Source: Gemmatimonadaceae bacterium
Lineage (GTDB): Bacteria; Gemmatimonadota; Gemmatimonadetes; Gemmatimonadales; Gemmatimonadaceae
Reading direction: 5' to 3'
DNA length: 64,000 bases
NCBI GenBank assembly: GCA_036496605.1
Contig: DASXKV010000032.1
Coordinates: forward strand, 186,001-250,000
This document shows, piece by piece, positions 52,866 to 61,817 of the stretch. Each line of letters starts with the position of its first letter. The stretch's first letter is position 1. A program made the translations under genes and the position numbers. Under the pieces are notes generated by a model. It had not been told where the DNA came from. It saw nothing but the letters and a program-made list of their open reading frames with translations, and made no database searches.

Positions 52866-54882
52866 ATCTGGCTTTCCACTGTGTACGGGCTTCTTTCTCG
52901 GATGTCGGCAGACACGGTGCTGGCGGTGCTCCGGCTTTTGCCACCGCCGCGAGCAGGACGGTAGACTCCGGCGGAAGTACCCAGCCGCAATTATCGCTGT
53001 CGAGCGCTGGTGTACCGCAACCCCCGTACACGGGATCCTCCGAAGACCACAACACCCGCCACACCATTCCACGAGGTGGCGCCACGAGCGGATCGGCGAG
53101 CGGCTCAGGCTGCAAACGCTGGCCCATGTTGACGACAAGGAGTCGATCGAGCTCCCGCCGCTCGCCGAAGTAGCGCAGGACGAAGGCTCGCTCACCGACC
53201 ACCGCACCGTCGATGGCGCGCGACAGCACTCCGCCGTCGCGGTTTTCCGGATCCTTCACGGCCTGACCGCGGAGCGTCTCGTCCATGCGCCGCAGTCGGA
53301 TGAGATCCCGCACGAGGGCGAGATGACACGCGCGACCGCCCTCCGCTCGCTCCGACCAGTCCAGCTTGCACTGCACGAAGGTCTCCTCGCTCGAGGGATC
53401 CGTGAGTCGCGAGGTGACCTCCGGTGTCGCGACGTGCGCGAATTGACCGAGGAACTCGGCGCGACCTTGCCGCACGAGCGTGGCCAGGCTGGGATTGTGA
53501 TCGGCGAAATAGAGAAACGGCGCCGATGCGAGAAACTCCTGACCCTGAAAGAGCATCGGTGTCTGAGGGAGCAACAGCAAAAGCGCCACCATCGCGCGAT
53601 AACGACTGGGCGACGTCAATCGATGCACGCGAATGCCGAACGCCGAATTCGCGACCTGATCGTGATTCTGTATGAAGTTGATAAACTGCGACGGCGCGAC
53701 GTCGAACGCGGGCGTGCCGCGACGTGCGCGCTGCCAGCGATACCACTCACCTTGATAAAGAAATCCGTACTTCGCCGTGGAGACGAACTCCTGCGCGGTG
53801 CCGCGATAACCGCTGTAGTACGCTTCGTCTCGCCCGGTGAGAGCCACCGTCGCGGCGTGATGAAAGTCGTCGTTCCAGAGCGCATCGAGCCCATAGCCGT
53901 CCTGCGCGCGCCGGCGAAAGAGCATCGCATCCTGCGGCTCGTTCTCGGCGACCACGATCGTCCTCCTGCCACGCGCACTCTCGCGCACGCACTCACTGAT
54001 GACCGCGACGATATGCGGCGTCGACGTGTCGAAGATTTGTTGTGTAGCGTCGAGCCGCAGCCCATCGAAGTGGAATTCGTCGATCCAGTACGCCGCGTTC
54101 ATCACGAACAGCTCGCGCACCGCCGCTGACTCGTCGCCGTCGAAATTCAACGCCTCGCCCCACTCAGTGTTGCCCTTGAAGTAGTGTTTACTAAACTCTT
54201 TCAGGTAATTACCGTCCGGACCGAGGTGGTTGTAAACCACGTCGAGAATGACGCCCAGACCATGCGCGTGCGCTGCGTCGACGAACGCCCGGAGATCGTC
54301 CGGAGCACCGTACAGGTGCGACGGTGCGAAGAGCGACACGCCGTCGTATCCCCAGCCGAAGCGACCGGGGAACTCCGCCACGGGCATCATCTCGATGATG
54401 CTGACGCCGATGTCGACCAGCTCCGCCAGATGCGCTGCCGCCGCGGCATACGTGCCTTCTCGCGTGAAGGTCCCCACGTGAAGCTCGTAGATGACCGCGC
54501 CGGGAAGCATCGGCCCGCGCCACCCGCCATCACTCCACGCAAAGCGCCGCGCATCGACGACTTGCGAGGGGCCGTGAGGGCCAGCGGGTTGAAAGCGCGA
54601 GATCGGATCGGGAAAGTCGCCGCTGCCCTCCAATCGAAACTTGTAAAGCGTGCCTGCGGCTGCGCTCGATAGAGACCCAGAGAAGTAGCCGTTGCCTTCA
54701 CCTTCGAGCTCCGACACCACGATCGTGTCGCCAGACCGGTTCAACTCCACAAATGAGACTGCGGAGCGCTGCGGCGCCCACACTCGAACGTGAACGCTCT
54801 CATCGGGTGCGATCTCAACTCCGATGGGATAGTGTCGCCACCCTGGGAGCTCTGCCGCGACCGTTGTATTCGGATCTGCCAT
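52846..54882 (-). CDS. treZ: Malto-oligosyltrehalose trehalohydrolase
   Basis: A GH13 enzyme that frees trehalose from maltooligosyltrehalose made by TreY. The 678-residue protein has an N-terminal CBM48-like domain (VRVWAPQRSAVSFVEL). The barrel motifs are YELHVGTFTREGTYAAAA, GVILDVVYNHLGPDGNYL, FHFDGLRLDATQQIFD (nucleophile Asp) and FIQNHDQVAN. ATG at 54882 precedes MADPNTTVAAELPGWRHYP. No treY is in the window, but the coupled debranching enzyme supports a glycogen/trehalose unit. GlgB, a relative, is excluded by the length and the QNHDQVAN motif. Confidence 0.92.
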   Translation of the reverse strand: MADPNTTVAAELPGWRHYPIGVEIAPDESVHVRVWAPQRSAVSFVELNRSGDTIVVSELEGEGNGYFSGSLSSAAAGTLYKFRLEGSGDFPDPISRFQPAGPHGPSQVVDARRFAWSDGGWRGPMLPGAVIYELHVGTFTREGTYAAAAAHLAELVDIGVSIIEMMPVAEFPGRFGWGYDGVSLFAPSHLYGAPDDLRAFVDAAHAHGLGVILDVVYNHLGPDGNYLKEFSKHYFKGNTEWGEALNFDGDESAAVRELFVMNAAYWIDEFHFDGLRLDATQQIFDTSTPHIVAVISECVRESARGRRTIVVAENEPQDAMLFRRRAQDGYGLDALWNDDFHHAATVALTGRDEAYYSGYRGTAQEFVSTAKYGFLYQGEWYRWQRARRGTPAFDVAPSQFINFIQNHDQVANSAFGIRVHRLTSPSRYRAMVALLLLLPQTPMLFQGQEFLASAPFLYFADHNPSLATLVRQGRAEFLGQFAHVATPEVTSRLTDPSSEETFVQCKLDWSERAEGGRACHLALVRDLIRLRRMDETLRGQAVKDPENRDGGVLSRAIDGAVVGERAFVLRYFGERRELDRLLVVNMGQRLQPEPLADPLVAPPRGMVWRVLWSSEDPVYGGCGTPALDSDNCGWVLPPESTVLLAAVAKAGAPPAPCLPTSEKEARTQWKARYETTAG

Positions 54883-55112
54883 AACAATGGCAATCCGGGC
54901 AGGATCGGTACCACGGCTCAGCCATGGTTGAGAGCTGGTCGGACACGTGCAACACAAGGCGAAATTTCATGTTAAGTTGATGTGATCTTTCTCACACTGC
55001 ACGTGACTCGCTTCACAGCGCGGGCGTCTCTCCATTGCGGGGACGACGTAGGCTAAGCCGTCCGCTCTTTCGCTCCCCACCGATCCGCCATATCTCTTGG
55101 GGACCGCGACAT

Positions 55113-57680
55113 ATGCCTCAACAGACTCCTTCGACCTCCTCTGCGCCAACCATTCTTCAGCCTCCCGATCAGAAAAACTCGGGGGCGAGCTTGGACGTTG
55201 AGCGGGCTGATCAGTTAGAGGCCCTGCGTCAGGCGGTAGGGAGTGCCTTCGCGGTGATCGCTTTGCTCGGAAGCGATCTCGACGAACAAAGTGAATGGGG
55301 CAGTGCCGCGTTTCTCGCTTGCGAGGAGGCCACGGGCTCCCTCGTCGTCGTCGCTCTAAACGAACGTCTCGGGCCGGGCATAGGCTACGATGTAACGCTT
55401 TGGCGATCCCTTGAGGAATCGCTACCAGGTCCGACAAGTTGGTGCACGCAGTGCGGTGCCGAAGTGCAAGGATGGACCCGATACTGTTCATGTGGTGCGG
55501 ACCTCTCGGGTATCGCGCCGGGTACGGAGGACGCGCGGCAGGAATTGTTGGAGCAGGTCCGCCAGTCTGTCGCGGGCGAATTCGAGTTACTCGGCAGTTT
55601 GCCATATGCAGGTGGTGGTGGACCGGCATACTTTGCGCGACGAACCGAAGGTCACGCTGTCGTGGCCCTTCGTATGCACGGGGACGGCACGTTCGATGAC
55701 GGCACTCAACGCATCTCTCTTTCGCTTTCTGAGCCACTGGGTGAGATGAGTGATAGCGCGTCTTCGGTAGTGGGCCGGTCGCCGCACTCAGGGCCCGTTC
55801 GGTTCACCCCAGTAGACTCGATCAGTGTCGTGAGCGACGAAACAGCAGCACGCGCGGTGAGCGGAAAAAACAGTCGTGCCGCCGGTGCACAAACCGGCGA
55901 CACAACGCTTGGCGTGAGTGTCATTGGCTCGGGCGGCCTTGCGCGACAGCCGACTCCCGGTGAGGGAGAGGCGGTCGCCATCGCGAAGGTTTGCCCGCAA
56001 TGCGGCGTCGAGTACGACACGGCCTCGCGCTTCTGCCCAAACGACGGGACTCCGCTCCGACCCAAGGGATCGGCAGATCCGTTCGTGGGCCGCGTTCTCG
56101 CCGAGCGCTACCACATGCTCAAGCGGCTTGGCGAAGGTGGTATGGGCACGGTGTATCTCGCCGAGCACGTCAAGATGAACCGCCAGTGCGCGGTGAAGGT
56201 CATGAATGGGGCGTTGCTCAGCGATTCCGATTCCGCGCAGCGATTCGCGCGCGAGGCATCGAATGCAGCGCGGATCATCCATCCAAACGTCGCGGCGGTG
56301 TTCGACTATGGGGAGACCGACGGCGTCGTCTATCTCGTCATGGAGTATGTCGAAGGTGTGTCTCTCACGAGGCTGCTCGAGCGGGAGACGACACTGCAAC
56401 CTGCCCGGGCCGTCGACATCGCGCACCAGGTTGCCGAGGCATTGGTGGCAGCGCACGAGCTGGGCATCGTGCACCGGGACCTCAAGCCGGACAATATCAT
56501 CGTCGCGCCGGGCAAGAATGGGCGCGATATCGCGAAGGTCGTCGATTTCGGCATCGCAAAAGCGGTGGAGGAAGGGCCGACGGAATCACTGACGCGCACT
56601 GGCCTCGTGATCGGCACGCCGGAGTACATGAGCCCCGAGCAGTTGCTGGGCGATCCGGTAGACGCTCGAAGCGACATCTACAGCCTCGGCTGCATTTTCT
56701 ATCAAATGCTCACGGGCCGCCGCTCGTTCGACGAGCCGACTCGCGAGCAAATGATCAAGCGGCGCCTCACTGAGCGAGCTCCGCATGCGCGCGATCTCGT
56801 GCCCGAGTTGCCAAAGACGCTCGATCTCATCGTGGCGAGAATGCTCGCGCGAGCACCGCAGGATCGATACGCCACGGTGGCCGAAGTACGCGATCTGCTC
56901 ATTCCTGCGATCGCGCTCGAGGGTGGCTTCGACGATCCGAGTTGGCGTCCGGCGACGACGCGCAGCAATCCGACGGTGTTCATCCAGGCCGCCGAGCAGC
57001 CGACGCAGGAGATGACGCCGTATCCGGGCGTCGCGGCGCAGCGACCGCTCTGGCGAGGTCGCCGCGCCGTGGGCGTGGCCGCGATTGCCGTCGTGGCCGT
57101 CGGTATCACGGCGACCATGGTCACGCGCAGCATGCTGAATGCGCGCGAACGTGAGCAACAAGCGCGGATGCTGGAGCAGGCAGCGGCAAACAAGCCCGCG
57201 GTACCGGCTGTCGTGTTTACGGCGCCGCCGCCGACGGTGGCGCAGTTGCCGACCAGGACCGCTACCGCAGCCGCGATGAGGACAGCCGATACTGGATTGC
57301 CAGCCAGCAAGGCAGCGAGCAGCGGCGTGTCGTCGGAGCTCCAGCAGCCGATCGATTCGCTCAAGGCCGCGATCGAGTCACGGCTTCCGTCGAAGATGGC
57401 AGAGGTCTATCGCAATTACGATCAGGACGATCAGACGAAGAAGTACTTCAGGGTGATCATGGACAAGGCCGACTCAGTCCACGTGAAGTCGATTGTGTTT
57501 CAGAATTCCAACGTGACGAGGAACGCGGCCCAGGTGAATTACCGGATGATCATCAACGTCATCGCGAACCAGTCGAAGATGCCCACGGAAGTTCCGTCGA
57601 GCTGGCGCGCGGATCTGGTACGCGATGGACCGAAGCAACCGTGGCGAATAAAGCAGCTCACGCGCCACGTCGTGATGTAG
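55113..57680 (+). CDS. Membrane Ser/Thr protein kinase with two zinc ribbons
   Basis: An 855-residue Hanks-type kinase. A unique N-terminal domain (about 20-130) is followed by zinc ribbon 1 (CTQCGAEVQGWTRYCSCGADL, third pair CxC) and, near residue 295, zinc ribbon 2 (CPQCGVEYDTASRFCPNDG). The kinase domain spans about 330-600: GEGGMGTVYLAEH, VIHRDLKP-like VHRDLKPDN, DFGIAKA and GTPEYMSPEQLLG. One membrane helix lies near 680 (VGVAAIAVVAVGITATMV), then an Ala/Thr-rich linker and a C-terminal extracytoplasmic domain of about 130 residues. All catalytic residues are present. ATG at 55113 is chosen. Confidence 0.92.
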   Translation: MPQQTPSTSSAPTILQPPDQKNSGASLDVERADQLEALRQAVGSAFAVIALLGSDLDEQSEWGSAAFLACEEATGSLVVVALNERLGPGIGYDVTLWRSLEESLPGPTSWCTQCGAEVQGWTRYCSCGADLSGIAPGTEDARQELLEQVRQSVAGEFELLGSLPYAGGGGPAYFARRTEGHAVVALRMHGDGTFDDGTQRISLSLSEPLGEMSDSASSVVGRSPHSGPVRFTPVDSISVVSDETAARAVSGKNSRAAGAQTGDTTLGVSVIGSGGLARQPTPGEGEAVAIAKVCPQCGVEYDTASRFCPNDGTPLRPKGSADPFVGRVLAERYHMLKRLGEGGMGTVYLAEHVKMNRQCAVKVMNGALLSDSDSAQRFAREASNAARIIHPNVAAVFDYGETDGVVYLVMEYVEGVSLTRLLERETTLQPARAVDIAHQVAEALVAAHELGIVHRDLKPDNIIVAPGKNGRDIAKVVDFGIAKAVEEGPTESLTRTGLVIGTPEYMSPEQLLGDPVDARSDIYSLGCIFYQMLTGRRSFDEPTREQMIKRRLTERAPHARDLVPELPKTLDLIVARMLARAPQDRYATVAEVRDLLIPAIALEGGFDDPSWRPATTRSNPTVFIQAAEQPTQEMTPYPGVAAQRPLWRGRRAVGVAAIAVVAVGITATMVTRSMLNAREREQQARMLEQAAANKPAVPAVVFTAPPPTVAQLPTRTATAAAMRTADTGLPASKAASSGVSSELQQPIDSLKAAIESRLPSKMAEVYRNYDQDDQTKKYFRVIMDKADSVHVKSIVFQNSNVTRNAAQVNYRMIINVIANQSKMPTEVPSSWRADLVRDGPKQPWRIKQLTRHVVM

Positions 57681-57697
57681 AGAGCGGCAGCCGCTCG

Positions 57698-58270
57698 TCA
57701 GTTGCGCTTGCCCAATCGAACGTTCAGTTGGGTACTCACGGAATCGAGTAGCGCACCGTCGTAACCCACCTCCCACTCTTCGCCGCGCAGCCAATTCGCC
57801 TCCGCGTGCACTGTGAGTTGCTTCCAGATAGTGTCGCCGAGGAAGCGCAGGATGATGCGCGTGCGATAGCGAAGTTCGGGCACACTATCGCGCACGAGCG
57901 TCGATTGCCAGCGCGTCATCAGGAAACCCGCGTTCGGATCGCTGACGTCGACGGTGTACTTCTGCGTCAGGTAATCAGTCGCCATCCGAAAGGCTGCTTG
58001 CTTCGTGATCCCGTCGCGCACGCCGACCACTCGCATTGTTTTCGCGTCAGAAGTCGAGCGAACGAAGCTCGTCGGCGCGCCGTCACGCGATGTGAAGAGC
58101 GGCGCCGGCTCCGGCTCTGCTTTCGTCGCGGTCGCGGTCGGTGCAGGCGCCGTTTTCGGCACACGATGGAATGACGAGCACGCGCCAACGCTCAGCGCCA
58201 CCAAAGCAAGGCGTGAGAGCGAATTGCGCAGATCGGTATACCGGTCTGGAACTATGCTGCGATTGAACAT
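57698..58270 (-). CDS. Lipoprotein of unknown function
   Basis: A 190-residue protein with a signal ending in the lipobox LSVGAC. A Pro/Ala/Thr/Glu linker follows (KTAPAPTATATKAEPEPAP). The folded C-terminal domain (MRVVGVRDGITKQAAFRMATDYL ... WQSTLVRDSVPELRYRTRIILRF) looks like an alpha/beta fold seen in outer-membrane-associated lipoproteins, but no family is named. ATG at 58270. It is convergent with the kinase gene at 17 bases. Similar C-terminal folds make a LptE/BamC-like role conceivable; this is weak inference. Confidence 0.7.
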   Translation of the reverse strand: MFNRSIVPDRYTDLRNSLSRLALVALSVGACSSFHRVPKTAPAPTATATKAEPEPAPLFTSRDGAPTSFVRSTSDAKTMRVVGVRDGITKQAAFRMATDYLTQKYTVDVSDPNAGFLMTRWQSTLVRDSVPELRYRTRIILRFLGDTIWKQLTVHAEANWLRGEEWEVGYDGALLDSVSTQLNVRLGKRN

Positions 58271-58436
58271 GACCCTGCTTTCGACGACGACACGCATGCG
58301 GAGCTTCACCGGCGAACGAAGAGCGTCATCCGGCAAGAGACGAAATAGTGACGCAATACGAAGCACAAAGTAAGCGCGCGAACGCTCTTGCTCACTGTGT
58401 CAAATCAGGTGCCAGCTCCGAGAAACTCGGTCAAGG

Positions 58437-60152
58437 TCACTGCACGCACTGGCCGTGCGGATCGGGTTTTCGTTTGTCGACGACGAGCCGATGATCGAGA
58501 TTCGCCGCACGCACAGCGACATCGCGCACGAGCGTCGCTACGCGCGCGAGCTGGTCGTAATCGATGTACTCCGCCTCGTCGGTCACCTGGTGATAGTCGC
58601 GATGACCACCGGTAGAGAAGAAGACGATCGGTATGCCGTAGCGCGCATACTCGTAGTGATCGCTGCGGCAGTAGTACTGCTGCGGATGTCCGTTCGCGTC
58701 GTACTGATAGTCGAGGTGGAATGCCGTCGGCTCCGTCTTCGCGACGCTCTCGACAAGATCTCCGAGCTCCGTCGAGAGGCGACGCGAGCCAATGAGCTGG
58801 AGGTACCCGGGTCCACCCCCTTTCACGTCGTCGGCGCGACCGCGCCCGATCATGTCCATATTGAGCTCGGTCACGATCGAATCGCGCGGCACCGTTGGAT
58901 GATCGGTGAAGTATTCCGATCCCCAGAGACCTTCTTCTTCCCCTGCGTGCCAGATGAAGAGGATCGATCGCTTCGGCTTCACGCTCGCATTCACCAGTGA
59001 CTCGGCAATCTCGAGGAGCGCGACGGACCCGGAGCCGTCGTCGTCTGCGCCGTTGTAGATCGAGTCGCGGCGCGATGAATGGATACGGCGCAAGCTGTCC
59101 AGAATCGTGCGAATCCGCGTCGTCTCGTCGGCCTTGGGCGCACGCTCCGGATCGTCGGCACCGCCTGGACGAATGACAGTATTGAACGCGCGCAGCGAAT
59201 CGTGGTCGACAGGGTTGTGATCGAGGCCTATGTGATCGTTATGCGCGCCGATTGCGACATACTCGCCCTTGAGCGTGCGATCCGATCCTGGCAGGATGGC
59301 GACGACGTTGCGCGCCGGAGCGTGCGTATCGCTAAAACGCACGGATCCGCTGACGGTTTTCCCTGACAGTTTTCCCGGTGCCGTCCCTCGGATCGGCCCA
59401 GCGAGGAGCGATTCGGCCATCGCACGCGTGAGGTACATGAAGGCGGGCAACTCGGGTACTCGCGGCTCCGGTGTCTGGAGGTCGACCGATGGTTCGGAGA
59501 GCGCCTGACGTGCCTCCGGTTCCATCGCGTCGAGAGAGGCGATGGCGATGCCCGCCGCGTCGAGGTAGTAGCGCGTGAGCTGTGGTCGATTCGCTTGCCA
59601 CTGCGGCTGGCCATCCGGTCCGTTGGGCACAGCGATGACGACGAACTTTCTCGCAGCAGCCGCGGGAGAGATCCGAGTCGCCGTGTCGGCCCAAAACCCA
59701 CCGAAGACCACCGGTGCCTCGTTGAGCGCACGGACGTTCGGCCCGTTGTCGCGCGGCAGATAATCGATCCATGGCTTGAAGGTTGTGCCGCCGGCGGCGA
59801 GCGTCTGATCACCGGCAAGCGTGCGCTCGAAGACAGGAAGATTCTGGAAGAATCCGCCGCTATCGCCCGCCGGGACGAGTCCCAGCCGACGTACCTCGCG
59901 CTCGATGTAGGCAGTGGCGCGCTGATGTCCTTCGGTCCCAACGCGACGACCCTGCATCGAATCATCGGAGAAGATGTACAGACGCGTCATGAGATCCGAC
60001 GGCGTGATGTCAGCGGCCGTCGGTTGTGGAGCGTGCTTGAGCGGCAGTTCGCGCGTCGGTGCGCTCTGCGAGGACACGACACGCGGCGCGCTGAAAACGC
60101 CAGCGACCGCGATCACCACAGCGTAAGCGATTCGGGGACAAAGCAAAACCAT
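58437..60152 (-). CDS. Exported M28-family zinc aminopeptidase
   Basis: A 571-residue secreted metallopeptidase. A signal peptide (MVLLCPRIAYAVVIAVAGVF) precedes a PA-type insert domain and the M28 core. Zinc-site motifs are visible: GAHNDHIGLD near residue 295, NGADDDGSGSVALLEIA near 370, WHAGEEEGLWGSEYF near 405 and LNMDMIGRG near 435. A C-terminal SDHYEYARYGIPIVFFSTGGHRDYHQ supplies the last His. The long insertion between the first two motifs (about 310-365) is common in the family. It likely cleaves N-terminal residues from peptides outside the cytoplasm. Confidence 0.92.
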   Translation of the reverse strand: MVLLCPRIAYAVVIAVAGVFSAPRVVSSQSAPTRELPLKHAPQPTAADITPSDLMTRLYIFSDDSMQGRRVGTEGHQRATAYIEREVRRLGLVPAGDSGGFFQNLPVFERTLAGDQTLAAGGTTFKPWIDYLPRDNGPNVRALNEAPVVFGGFWADTATRISPAAAARKFVVIAVPNGPDGQPQWQANRPQLTRYYLDAAGIAIASLDAMEPEARQALSEPSVDLQTPEPRVPELPAFMYLTRAMAESLLAGPIRGTAPGKLSGKTVSGSVRFSDTHAPARNVVAILPGSDRTLKGEYVAIGAHNDHIGLDHNPVDHDSLRAFNTVIRPGGADDPERAPKADETTRIRTILDSLRRIHSSRRDSIYNGADDDGSGSVALLEIAESLVNASVKPKRSILFIWHAGEEEGLWGSEYFTDHPTVPRDSIVTELNMDMIGRGRADDVKGGGPGYLQLIGSRRLSTELGDLVESVAKTEPTAFHLDYQYDANGHPQQYYCRSDHYEYARYGIPIVFFSTGGHRDYHQVTDEAEYIDYDQLARVATLVRDVAVRAANLDHRLVVDKRKPDPHGQCVQ

Positions 60153-60340
60153 GTGTTACTCCACGGGCCAGTACAGAATCATGGAAAGTACATGTGCATT
60201 CGCCCGGGCAAACGTGAGTGCGCGTTCTGTCTTACGAAAGCCTTACCGAGAGTTCTGCCCGTCATTGCGCGACTGGGCATGCGGGCTAGTTTTCGCCCCG
60301 GCGCCGGATCGGCGCTCCACGCCTCGTTTCACCCGCCCGC

Positions 60341-61447
60341 ATGCGAATCAGCGTTCCAACTGAAACCGCCACTCGCGAACAGCGAGTGGCGCTGCCGCCG
60401 GATAGCGCGGGCCGCTTGGTGAAGTCGGGTCTCGAGGTAGTGGTGCAGAAGGGCGCAGGCCAACACGCTGGGTTTCGCGACGAGGCGTACACCGCAGTTG
60501 GCGCGCAAATCATCCCGGACGCGCGATCGGCGCTGACAAACGCGCAGGTGATCGTGAAGGTGCAGCCGCCGACCCTCGACGAGATCGGCCAGATCAGCGA
60601 GGGGACGGCGGTCATTTCACTCATGCGCCCCGGCAAGCACCAAGAGGTCGCTACAGCCCTCGCGAAGCGAAGTGTCGATTCGTTGGCGCTCGAGCTGGTT
60701 CCGCGTATCACGCGTGCGCAGTCGATGGATGTCCTGTCGTCGCAGAGCACCGTGGCCGGATACAAAGCCGTGCTCCTGGGAGCCGCGGAGTTGGGAAAGT
60801 TCCTGCCGATGTTGACGACGGCAGCCGGCAACATCTCGCCAGCTCGCGTGTTCGTGATCGGCGCGGGCGTTTCCGGGTTGCAAGCGATCGCGACGGCGCG
60901 CCGTCTCGGTGGGGTCGTTTCCGCATTCGACGTGAGACCGGCCGCGCGAGAGCAGGTGCAGAGCCTTGGCGCGACGTTCGTCGCTACGGAGTTGGTGAGC
61001 TCGTCAGCAGAGACAGCGGGCGGTTATGCGCGCGCGCAGACGAACGAGGAGCAGCAGCGTACCCTCGCCGCGATCGCGGGACACATCAAAGACGTCGATC
61101 TCGTGATTACGACGGCACAGATTCCCGGCCGGCCGGCGCCAACGCTGATCACGAGCGACATGGTGAAGACGATGCGCGCGGGAGCGGTGATTGTAGATCT
61201 CGCCGTCGAGTCGGGTGGCAATTGCGAGTTGTCGAAGCCGGGGGAAACGGTGCACGCGAACGACGTGGCGATCATGGGACCGGTGAATTTGCCGAGCAGT
61301 GTTCCTTTTCACGCAAGTCAGATGTTCGGTCGCAACATTCTGTCGCTACTGCAGCATCTGGTGAAGGATGGCGCGCTCGTGCTCGATCCGTCGGACGAAA
61401 TCACCGGCGCGATGCTGCTTGTCCATCAGGGCAAAGTGCTCAAGTAA
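60341..61447 (+). CDS. pntAA: NAD(P) transhydrogenase subunit alpha part 1
   Basis: The NAD(H)-binding dI component of proton-translocating transhydrogenase. The 368-residue protein has the N-terminal start RISVPTETATREQRVALPP, the hallmark RITRAQSMDVLSSQST near residue 125 and the NAD fold VFVIGAGVSGLQAIATARRLG near 175. It ends ITGAMLLVHQGKVLK. It is followed by pntAB and pntB with gaps of 23 bases each, the split three-gene arrangement. The enzyme makes NADPH from NADH at the expense of the proton gradient. Confidence 0.95.
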   Translation: MRISVPTETATREQRVALPPDSAGRLVKSGLEVVVQKGAGQHAGFRDEAYTAVGAQIIPDARSALTNAQVIVKVQPPTLDEIGQISEGTAVISLMRPGKHQEVATALAKRSVDSLALELVPRITRAQSMDVLSSQSTVAGYKAVLLGAAELGKFLPMLTTAAGNISPARVFVIGAGVSGLQAIATARRLGGVVSAFDVRPAAREQVQSLGATFVATELVSSSAETAGGYARAQTNEEQQRTLAAIAGHIKDVDLVITTAQIPGRPAPTLITSDMVKTMRAGAVIVDLAVESGGNCELSKPGETVHANDVAIMGPVNLPSSVPFHASQMFGRNILSLLQHLVKDGALVLDPSDEITGAMLLVHQGKVLK

Positions 61448-61470
61448 GGCTTCTCTCAACCGACCAGACG

Positions 61471-61794
61471 ATGCTCCTTCTCGAGCTCTATGTGTTCGTT
61501 CTCGCGGCCTTCACGGGATACATGGTGATCTCGAAAGTGCCGTCGCTGCTTCACACGCCGCTGATGGCGGCGACGAATGCGATTTCCGGTATCTCGCTCG
61601 TGGGATCGTTGATCGCCGCGGGGTCCGCACAGAGCCGCGTCGCGACGATTCTCGGATTCATCGCGGTGGTGGCCGCGACGTCGAACATCGTCGGTGGCTT
61701 TCTGATCACCGACCGAATGTTGCGGATGTTCAGGCGCGACACCGGTGGGATGAAGCGCGAAGCCGCCTCCGCGGCGCCGCCAGCACCGCGCTGA
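61471..61794 (+). CDS. pntAB: NAD(P) transhydrogenase subunit alpha part 2
   Basis: The small membrane component of the split transhydrogenase alpha subunit, 107 residues. Three helices carry the conserved VFVLAAFTGYMVISKVPSLLHTPLMAATNAISGI and IVGGFLITDRMLRMF. The C-terminal tail (GGMKREAASAAPPAP) is short. ATG at 61471 is chosen; the longer frame to 61222 is pntAA in another frame. It pairs with PntB in the proton channel. Confidence 0.95.
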   Translation: MLLLELYVFVLAAFTGYMVISKVPSLLHTPLMAATNAISGISLVGSLIAAGSAQSRVATILGFIAVVAATSNIVGGFLITDRMLRMFRRDTGGMKREAASAAPPAPR

Positions 61795-61817
61795 CCGACC
61801 GATACCCAGCCGGCGCA

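Noticed and set aside
52768-54129. 453-codon plus-strand frame opposite treZ
   Set aside because: Antisense shadow of treZ, with no recognisable domain.
54967-55737. Long minus-strand open frame over the Ser/Thr kinase N-terminus
   Set aside because: Translation is Arg/Pro-rich without motifs; the plus strand carries a motif-rich kinase gene over the same bases.
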